A stretch of DNA of 16,180 nucleotides. Source: an uncultured Collinsella sp. GTDB taxonomy: Bacteria; Actinomycetota; Coriobacteriia; Coriobacteriales; Coriobacteriaceae. Below the pieces are notes generated by a model that saw only the letters and a program-made list of their open reading frames with translations, did no database searches and was not told where the DNA came from. The position numbers and the translations under genes were made by a program. Each line of letters starts with the position of its first letter. Position 1 is the stretch's first letter. Location of the stretch: NCBI GenBank assembly GCA_900751695.1, contig CAADSS010000113.1:1-16180 (forward strand). Direction: 5' to 3'. Of the stretch, positions 1 to 5,394 are shown one piece after another.

Positions 1-10
1 CCACAAGAGG

Positions 11-69
11 GGGGCGAAAAAAGAGTGTTTTTTTTGTGATTCGAAAAAAAACCACGGTCTTTTTTCCCC
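11..69. repeat. Nested A/T-tract imperfect palindrome
   Basis: GGGG at 11-14 and an A-rich arm at 17-24 pair with a T-rich arm at 58-65 and CCCC at 66-69. Inside lies GTG plus eight T (25-35) facing eight A plus CAC (44-55), around an 8-base loop at 36-43. Together this is a stem of about 23 pairs with small bulges. It could be the 3' end or terminator of a gene to the left, or a DNA-level structure. No coding sequence was recognised in 1-318; the other contents of that stretch are listed separately. Confidence 0.5.
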
Positions 70-110
70 GGCAACTGCGTTAGGGATTTTTCTGCAGGGG
101 GAGGGTAGTC

Positions 111-155
111 AAAAAAGCCCCGTCCCAAATTGACTGCCAAATTGGCTGCTCGGGG
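111..155 (-). terminator. Weak minus-strand hairpin with T tract
   Basis: Read on the minus strand, CCCCG (155-151) pairs with CGGGG (122-118) and is followed by CTTTTTTG. The stem is only five pairs with a long loop, so the call is tentative. No minus-strand gene lies just to the right, so it may block antisense or read-through transcription. Confidence 0.3.
125..148. repeat. Tandem 12-bp repeat (two copies)
   Basis: CCAAATTGACTG at 125-136 is followed directly by CCAAATTGGCTG at 137-148, with one difference. It lies in the loop of the weak hairpin at 111-155. No function is recognised. Confidence 0.6.
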
Positions 156-221
156 AGTCGCATTCGAGCTCGGTTGTCCTCTTAGCCACTCGATATCCTT
201 CGGAGCAATAATAGTGAAAAA

Positions 222-311
222 CTTGCTTAAGTGTTAATCAAGCTACACACAATCTTGCTCTCTAATTAATCAAGAATCAGTATAATTTTGATTAGCTAGA
301 GAGCAAGATTG
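222..311 (+). promoter_or_regulatory. Promoter and three-copy box array of the ATPase gene
   Basis: A box of CTTGCT, six bases, then TTAATCAA occurs at 222-241 and again 32 bp later at 254-273. A third, inverted copy lies at 288-307 with CTAATCAA in place of TTAATCAA. The second and third copies form an inverted repeat with 24-bp arms (250-273 and 288-311) that differ at two positions. The 14-bp spacer contains a perfect -10 hexamer TATAAT (281-286). The best -35 candidate is TTGCTC (256-261) with a long 19-bp spacer. The right arm would lie in the 5' leader and ends at the GGAG (311-314) ahead of the ATG. The layout suits an operator array overlapping the promoter; the regulator is unknown. 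Confidence 0.65.
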
Positions 312-318
312 GAGAATC

Positions 319-1671
319 ATGGCATTCAACGACTTGATCGCCCAGAAAATAAAGGACTTTGAACAGCAGGGGGTTCCGCAGGTCTTTGAGCGAGACCTTG
401 ATCTGGGAAACCCACAGGAGCCAAAGCGCGACAACATCGTAAATGTGGTTGTGGGGGCCCGCCGTTGTGGAAAGACGTATCGCCTGTATCAGGAGATGCA
501 GCGGCTTCAGGGCCGGGGCGTCGAGCTTGACCGGATGCTTTACTTTAATTTTGAGGACGAGCGCTTGCGCCCGTATGAGCCATCGCTGCTGGCGGACGTG
601 CTTGACACGTTCTATGCGCTGTATCCTGCTGCTCGAACCGAGGGCGCTTACATTTTCTTTGACGAGATCCAGGAAATTCCCGAATGGGGTGCGTTTCTGC
701 GGCGTGTAGTCGATACGGAGAAAGCGACCGTCTATGTGACGGGATCCTCTTCTAAGATGCTGTCCTCAGAACTTAAGAGCGAGTTCAGGGGTCGTTCTCT
801 TATACGAGAGCTTTTTCCGTTGAGTTTTTCGGAATACGTTCGATATAAGACGGGGAGCGTTTTCGAGCCAGATGCGACCTTTTCCCCAAGCGATGCAGCG
901 CTGCTTCGACATCATCTGATCGGATATCTTGAACGAGGGGGATTCATCGCGACACTTGAGCAGACGCCCGCAGACGCGATTCAGCTGCTACAGGAATATG
1001 CTTCGCGAACGGTCGCCATGGACGTCGTTGAACGTTACGACGTCAAGAACCCTCGCCTGGCATCTCTGTTCCTGACGCGGTGTATGGCATCTTCGGGACG
1101 AGAGCTGTCGGTGAACAAAGTGTACAACGAGTTCAAGAGCAGGCAGATACCCGTCAGTCGTAATTCGCTCAGCGACTTACTTGAGTATTATGAGGATGCC
1201 TACCTGCTGTTCTCCGTGCCGGAGTTCACGCGTTCACTGGCAAATAACATGCGGTCTGCGTCTAAGGTCTACGCTGTCGATCCTGCGATGTTTGGAGCAT
1301 TCTCTCCCGCATCGGCATTGGACCAGGGCCAGAGGCTCGAGACCGCAGTGTTCAACGCGCTTAGAAGAAGGACTCCCGCGGTGAGGGTCGGATCGGTCTG
1401 CCGCTTGCTGATCAAAGAGAAGAGCAAAAACCATGAGGTGGACTTTGTGGCTGGGGACGCACTTCTCATGCGGGCTTATAGCCTGATTCAGGTGAGTGTG
1501 GATATGGCAAGTGAGAAAACGCGCGAGCGCGAAATTGCCGCGCTTGATGCCTCGATGGCCCAGTTCGATCTTGGCGAGTCGGCAATCGTTACCATGGATG
1601 AGCAGGCCGATATTCCATGCGAGCACGGTGCGGTACACGTTGTGCCCGCATGGAAGTGGCTCCTTGCCTAA
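319..1671 (+). CDS. AAA family ATPase with C-terminal DUF4143 domain
   Basis: A 450-residue cytoplasmic P-loop ATPase. The Walker A motif is GARRCGKT (residues 46-53). The Walker B stretch is YIFFDEIQEI (111-120), with D115 and E116. A sensor-like VTGSSSKML follows at 140-148, then FRGRSLIRELFPLSFSEY (156-173), a hallmark of the family. The C-terminal DUF4143 part has a nuclease-like pattern: E342 in a helix, D375 in EVDFV and QVS at 391-393. This resembles the PD-(D/E)XK fold, although catalysis is not established for these proteins. The length is normal for the family. The ATG follows GGAG by four bases, and an inverted-repeat promoter lies directly upstream. Such genes are common as scattered single-gene cargo in gut bacteria, and their role is unknown; defence or toxin-antitoxin functions have been suggested. 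Codon use looks less GC-rich than in the genes to the right, which may point to transfer. Confidence 0.9.
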   Translation: MAFNDLIAQKIKDFEQQGVPQVFERDLDLGNPQEPKRDNIVNVVVGARRCGKTYRLYQEMQRLQGRGVELDRMLYFNFEDERLRPYEPSLLADVLDTFYALYPAARTEGAYIFFDEIQEIPEWGAFLRRVVDTEKATVYVTGSSSKMLSSELKSEFRGRSLIRELFPLSFSEYVRYKTGSVFEPDATFSPSDAALLRHHLIGYLERGGFIATLEQTPADAIQLLQEYASRTVAMDVVERYDVKNPRLASLFLTRCMASSGRELSVNKVYNEFKSRQIPVSRNSLSDLLEYYEDAYLLFSVPEFTRSLANNMRSASKVYAVDPAMFGAFSPASALDQGQRLETAVFNALRRRTPAVRVGSVCRLLIKEKSKNHEVDFVAGDALLMRAYSLIQVSVDMASEKTREREIAALDASMAQFDLGESAIVTMDEQADIPCEHGAVHVVPAWKWLLA

Positions 1672-1687
1672 TCATCTACGGATCTGT

Positions 1688-1714
1688 GGGGCCAGGACCT
1701 CCTGGCCCCTTTAT
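1688..1714 (+). terminator. Intrinsic terminator after the ATPase gene
   Basis: GGGGCCAGG (1688-1696), loop ACCT, CCTGGCCCC (1701-1709), then TTTAT. The nine-pair GC-rich stem lies 17 bases after the ATPase stop codon. It also sits at the 3' side of the convergent gene ending at 1745, but the minus strand has no T tract after it. Confidence 0.8.
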
Positions 1715-1744
1715 CACGGTTGGGGAGCACCATGATGCGCCCGG

Positions 1745-3247
1745 CTAGTCTTGGGCTTTGATGCTCGGCATCAGAATCTGGGCGAGGTAGTCGCATTCGA
1801 GCTTGGCGGCGGCGTCGGCCTTGCCGTCTTTGCCGACCAGCACGTTCTTGATCTGGCTATAGGTGTAGCGGTTGCCGGTCGTGAGCTCGACAAGCTCAAT
1901 CGCCGTATCCATGGGGTAGGTCGACACGGGGTCTTGCGTCCGTCCGTTGATGGTCTGGGGCACCACGTACGGATAGACGGGGCCGCTGGCGTAGACGGTG
2001 TAGCCGTTGCCGAGGTTTGCCGCACCCAAAACCGCGTCGCCCTCATCGGGCGTAAAGCTCTCGCCCTCGCGCACCGCGACGAGCGTCACGAGCGGTGTGT
2101 TGGTGTCGCCGTCCAGATAAATGCACAGCGTGCTGCCGTTTTGCCAAGTCGCGACTTTGCCGTACCACTCAACGGGAATATCGAGCTGATACAGGTCCGT
2201 TGCCTTATGTCGAGCATCGGCGTCGCGGGCCGCCTGTGCCTCGCGGGAGCTCACGGCGTTGACGGCGGCGTCACGGCGCGCGGTTGCCGCCTGCTGGAGC
2301 ACCTTTGCGACCGCGGCGGAGTTCACCCCGCCTTCCTCGGCATACTTGGCGGCGGCATCGATCTGGTCGTCAGTCACCGTGTCGGCCGAAGGCACCTTGA
2401 GCTTAAAGGTGGCCTGGGCACTCAAATCCTGCCCATCGCTCTTAATGGTGACCTGCGCCTTGGTGGTCGGCACGGTGTAAATGGTACCGTCGGCTGCGAT
2501 GGGGGACCCAGCGATGGAGAGCGTATAGTCGCCGGGCAGCAGCTTAATGCCGCGACCGTGTTCGTCAACGTAGAGCGTTTCGCTCACGGAAGAACCGTCG
2601 GAATCCTGGCCGCTCACCTGCACGGGAATCTTGGAACCAGTTGAGCAGTCGAGCCCTGCGGCATGCACGCCAATCTGCACCGACATCATCGTGTGTGCAC
2701 TGGCGGCGACAGCGGCAGCCTGCTCTTGCTGATATCCGTTCCAGGCAGCATAGCCTGCGCCGCCGGCGACGAGCGCGACGGCCACAACGCCGGCAACCAT
2801 CAGGTTGCGGCGCTTGGGCGGCATCTTACGATGACGAACCTCGGCTTCGCGTGCCGAAGGAACGGACGGTAGGGGAATATCGCCCATGGCGATGGTCTCG
2901 TCCACGGCAGGCGCGGAGCCCAGGCCGGGAAGCTCGCGGGTCAGCGAATCTTCGGCCGGCAAGCTGTCGAGCAAGATGGTTTCCTCGCTCGTGTCGGATT
3001 CGGGCTGGTCGTCGGCCTCGCATTCGGATTCCTCGTGCCCCGCCTCGTCCTCGGTGGGCGCGGCGCCATCGTCTTTTGCATCCTGATCATCGGACTGCGC
3101 CTCGATTTCCGGCTCATCCCGCACATCAACGCTCGAATCGTCAAACGCAATCTCGGCCAGTGCGATCTGGTCTAGGCTCTCCAGGGCCTCGGCACACGCT
3201 TCTGCATCTTGGGCCGCATCCTCTTGGCCCATCGTCTCATCTTTCAT
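1745..3247 (-). CDS. Single-pass membrane protein with acidic N-terminal tail, function unknown
   Basis: A 500-residue protein of no recognised family. Residues 1-135 are very rich in Asp and Glu and low in complexity, so probably disordered and cytoplasmic. A basic stretch HRKMPPKRR (139-147) precedes one hydrophobic segment (about 149-169, VAGVVAVALVAGGAGYAAW). This gives an N-in topology with about 330 residues outside. The outer part has a beta-rich section with a PGDYTLSIAGSP-like turn, an alanine- and charge-rich helical stretch, and a C-terminal section starting near LDIPVEWYGKVATW. Two similar short motifs in the tail, EETILLDSLP and DETIAMGDIP, look like short linear motifs. The start was set at the ATG at 3247, four bases after GGGGGA. 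A longer open frame to 3451 would run through the promoter and through the terminator of the next gene, so it was not used. The gene is monocistronic, with its own promoter and a convergent neighbour. Confidence 0.8.
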   Translation of the reverse strand: MKDETMGQEDAAQDAEACAEALESLDQIALAEIAFDDSSVDVRDEPEIEAQSDDQDAKDDGAAPTEDEAGHEESECEADDQPESDTSEETILLDSLPAEDSLTRELPGLGSAPAVDETIAMGDIPLPSVPSAREAEVRHRKMPPKRRNLMVAGVVAVALVAGGAGYAAWNGYQQEQAAAVAASAHTMMSVQIGVHAAGLDCSTGSKIPVQVSGQDSDGSSVSETLYVDEHGRGIKLLPGDYTLSIAGSPIAADGTIYTVPTTKAQVTIKSDGQDLSAQATFKLKVPSADTVTDDQIDAAAKYAEEGGVNSAAVAKVLQQAATARRDAAVNAVSSREAQAARDADARHKATDLYQLDIPVEWYGKVATWQNGSTLCIYLDGDTNTPLVTLVAVREGESFTPDEGDAVLGAANLGNGYTVYASGPVYPYVVPQTINGRTQDPVSTYPMDTAIELVELTTGNRYTYSQIKNVLVGKDGKADAAAKLECDYLAQILMPSIKAQD

Positions 3248-3329
3248 ATATCCCCCAAGCTCAATATCGGGACAACACTGTACCCAAAAACGGGACCCCA
3301 TAGAGCCGCCGCAGGATTTGAAATCCGAT

Positions 3330-3358
3330 TTTATATATGCGCGTGTTTTTGAATGCAA
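3330..3358 (-). promoter_or_regulatory. Sigma-70-type promoter of the acidic membrane protein gene
   Basis: On the minus strand, TTGCAT (3358-3353), a 17-bp spacer and TATAAA (3335-3330). Transcription would start near 3322, leaving a leader of about 75 bases before the ATG at 3247. It lies just after the terminator of the upstream minus-strand gene. Confidence 0.7.
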
Positions 3359-3365
3359 GCGGGAT

Positions 3366-3408
3366 GAAAAAAGCCCCCGGAAAGCGAGCGAAACGCTTTC
3401 CGGGGGCT
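3366..3408 (-). terminator. Strong intrinsic terminator of the DUF5692 gene
   Basis: A 15-pair perfect stem (3394-3408 with 3372-3386) and a 7-base loop are followed on the minus strand by TTTTTT. It lies 64 bases after the stop of the DUF5692 gene and separates it from the next minus-strand gene. Confidence 0.93.
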
Positions 3409-3472
3409 CTGCGAGACATTGGATTGAAAAGCCTGGCGGGCCTATGACCAAGTGCCAACAGCGATCAGCACG

Positions 3473-4480
3473 TTACTCGGCGTGCGCGTAATCAACCTTG
3501 GCGCGGCGAGCGGTGGCCTTCTCCCAATCGCTGGTGCCCTCAAAGACATCCTGCTTGTAGGGATTGCGGCCGAGCTTCTTGGCACGGTAGGCGATGTAGA
3601 TGATCGCGGCGACGTTGGCGACCAGCGCGGCGACCGAGACCGCGGTGGCGGCGCCGGGGTCGAGCGTGGAGTGGGTCACAAAGATGGACTCCTCCTGGAA
3701 GTACGGGAACACCTGGGCAAACATGCACCAAATAGCAAGCGTAAAGGCGCGGTTCTGAATCCAGCCGCCCTTGTTCCAGATAAAGGCGGCGACGGTGGGC
3801 GCCAGCAGCAGCGCAAAGCCGCAGAACCAGGAGTGGGTGGGCAGGCAGTTGTAGGTGTAGCAGAAGTTCCAGATATCGTAGGCGATGATGTAGACCCAAG
3901 TCGTATCGGGCCACAACATGTCGGTCTGATCCTCGGAGGCGTAGACGCTCCACCAACCGGTCATGCAGAAGATGTTGATGAGACCGGCGATGCCGTTGAA
4001 CACGTTGTTCCAGCCGGCCAGCTGCGTAGCACCTTCGGAGGTGACCCAAGTGGACTGGCCCAGGACAAAGAAGTGATAGGCGCTCTCGAAGTCGGACACG
4101 ACGGCGATCAAGATGTTGATGGCGACGATCACAAACGGCCACGCGCGGAACCAATGCGCCTTGCCGATCTTTCCCCACTGGTACTTAATGGCGATGAAGC
4201 CCCAGCAACCGGCCAGCGCCGCGTATACCTTGGCGTAGTGGAACCAGCTGTTCTGGTACACATGGGTGGGGTTGGTGAGCGCCCACTCAGCGCCCTGTGA
4301 GACGCCGATGGCGATGGCGACGCAGTAGATGGTCATGGCCAGCGGAGCCACGCCAAAGATGATTGCCGCGCCCAGCTTGGTGCGGCGGCCGACCTCGTTG
4401 AGCACGATCAGGCCAATAAAGACCATGGCCCAGCCGGCCCAGTGGATAAGGGTATCGCTACCCCAAACATCGAACAGCAT
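3473..4480 (-). CDS. DUF5692 family polytopic membrane protein
   Basis: A 335-residue integral membrane protein with about nine hydrophobic segments (roughly residues 12-29, 38-60, 83-99, 112-130, 158-177, 193-210, 218-235, 243-261 and 277-298). It is unusually rich in Trp, Tyr and Phe. I recognise it as DUF5692 from the conserved core around TTWVYIIAYDIWNFCYTYN and LPTHSWFCGFALLLAP (about 193-228). The biochemical role is unknown. The ATG at 4480 is preceded by AAGGAG with six bases between. The gene lies 63 bases after the TetR gene on the same strand, probably co-transcribed with it. It is divergent from a large Fe-S/FAD oxidoreductase, so it could be a transporter for that enzyme's substrate or product, or a membrane partner. 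This is inference from position only. Confidence 0.8.
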   Translation of the reverse strand: MLFDVWGSDTLIHWAGWAMVFIGLIVLNEVGRRTKLGAAIIFGVAPLAMTIYCVAIAIGVSQGAEWALTNPTHVYQNSWFHYAKVYAALAGCWGFIAIKYQWGKIGKAHWFRAWPFVIVAINILIAVVSDFESAYHFFVLGQSTWVTSEGATQLAGWNNVFNGIAGLINIFCMTGWWSVYASEDQTDMLWPDTTWVYIIAYDIWNFCYTYNCLPTHSWFCGFALLLAPTVAAFIWNKGGWIQNRAFTLAIWCMFAQVFPYFQEESIFVTHSTLDPGAATAVSVAALVANVAAIIYIAYRAKKLGRNPYKQDVFEGTSDWEKATARRAKVDYAHAE

Positions 4481-4543
4481 GCTGCTCTCCTTTCACACGC
4501 CCGCGGCCCCTCTTCTGATCGCGGGCAGTTTGGCCAAATGTCG

Positions 4544-5206
4544 TCAGTTCTGGGGCATGCGCTCCGGATACTTGGCGGTATAGCCCTCGATGTGGAGTGT
4601 CGAGGCGATGATTTCCTTGACCGTCTCGTCGGGCACATCGGGGTGCGTGCGGATATACATCAAAAGACCCATGATGAGGGTGTAGAACGTTTCGTAGACA
4701 TGGTCGATGCGCAGCTCGTGATGGGCGACAAAATCCACCACGGTGGTGTCGCAGATGTACTGGGCCACGCGCTGAACCACGTTGTGCAGAAAGCCGCCGT
4801 AGAGTGCGCCGCTGTTGGAGGTCAGAGTGTGCGGCAGTTCGTGGCCGCTGGCGACCAGACGCTTAAAGAGCGGGGCGACGGAGTCGAGCGCGCCCTCGAT
4901 ATCACCAACGGTGCGGCCGGCGTTCCACTGCTCGAGCTCGGAGATAAAACCGTCGATTGCCTCGTCCATAACAGCGGTGACGGCGGCGTCCATATCGGCG
5001 AAGTAGTGGTAGAACAGCGAGCGCGTGCAGCCGGCTCGCTTGGTCACGGCCGATACCGATAGGTGGGACACGCCCAGCTCGGAGCTTACGGTGCGCACGG
5101 CATCGAGGATCTCGCGACGGCGTTCGTCGCCCGTCAAGCGCTTTGCCGCGCTATCGGATGCGGGGACGGCATCGACCACAGAGGTACCTGCTGTGTTGTT
5201 GCCCAT
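4544..5206 (-). CDS. TetR/AcrR family transcriptional regulator
   Basis: A 220-residue one-component regulator. The N-terminal TetR DNA-binding region runs from about residue 28 to 75. It starts with RREILDAVRTVSSELG, and the helix-turn-helix is in LSVSAVTKRAGCTRSLFYHYFADMDA (49-74). The YHYF signature at the end of the recognition region is typical. The C-terminal part (about 80-220) is helical and would hold the ligand and dimer surfaces; its ligand cannot be read from the sequence. The ATG at 5206 follows a GAAAGG ribosome site. Two TTGAC-N5-GTCAA palindromes in the divergent gap are its probable operators. It likely represses both its own pair with the DUF5692 gene and the oxidoreductase gene on the other side. 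Confidence 0.92.
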   Translation of the reverse strand: MGNNTAGTSVVDAVPASDSAAKRLTGDERRREILDAVRTVSSELGVSHLSVSAVTKRAGCTRSLFYHYFADMDAAVTAVMDEAIDGFISELEQWNAGRTVGDIEGALDSVAPLFKRLVASGHELPHTLTSNSGALYGGFLHNVVQRVAQYICDTTVVDFVAHHELRIDHVYETFYTLIMGLLMYIRTHPDVPDETVKEIIASTLHIEGYTAKYPERMPQN

Positions 5207-5254
5207 GATTTGCCGCCTTTCATCCTCTTTTGCCTGACCGTTCGCCTAACAGTC

Positions 5255-5285
5255 TTGAATATTGTTGACGGTTCGTCAATACTAT
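5255..5285 (+). promoter_or_regulatory. Candidate promoter of the oxidoreductase gene
   Basis: TTGAAT (5255-5260) is followed by AATACT at 17 bp (5278-5283) or TACTAT at 19 bp (5280-5285). Neither match is strong. The start point would fall inside the second operator palindrome, which fits repression by the divergent TetR protein. Transcription from here gives a leader of about 100 bases. Confidence 0.4.
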
Positions 5286-5302
5286 TTTTGACACAATGTC
5301 AA
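5265..5302. promoter_or_regulatory. Two TetR-type operator palindromes
   Basis: TTGACGGTTCGTCAA (5265-5279) and TTGACACAATGTCAA (5288-5302) share the form TTGAC-N5-GTCAA. Their centres are 23 bp apart, about two helical turns. Both are preceded by TATT. Each is a 15-bp palindrome with 6-bp perfect arms, a normal size for TetR-family dimers. They lie between the divergent TetR and oxidoreductase genes. Binding by this TetR protein is inferred. Confidence 0.8.
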
Positions 5303-5394
5303 CAATGGCGGGGGAACGGCATGGGGGGATGCCCCGCCTGCAAAAAAGAGGGGGGCTGCGGGCTCGCCGGGCTGTGGCAAGAGAAGGGACAACC

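Noticed and set aside
250..311. Invertible promoter (inverton)
   Set aside because: The inverted repeats are only 14 bp apart, far less than known invertible segments, and no recombinase gene is near. An operator fits better.
3248..3451. N-terminal extension of the acidic membrane protein
   Set aside because: It would cover a good promoter and the strong terminator of the DUF5692 gene. The ATG at 3247 has a ribosome site.
5296..5394. Upstream start for the oxidoreductase
   Set aside because: The ATG at 5296 is inside an operator palindrome and lacks a ribosome site. The extra residues look unlike protein, whereas the ATG at 5395 has one.
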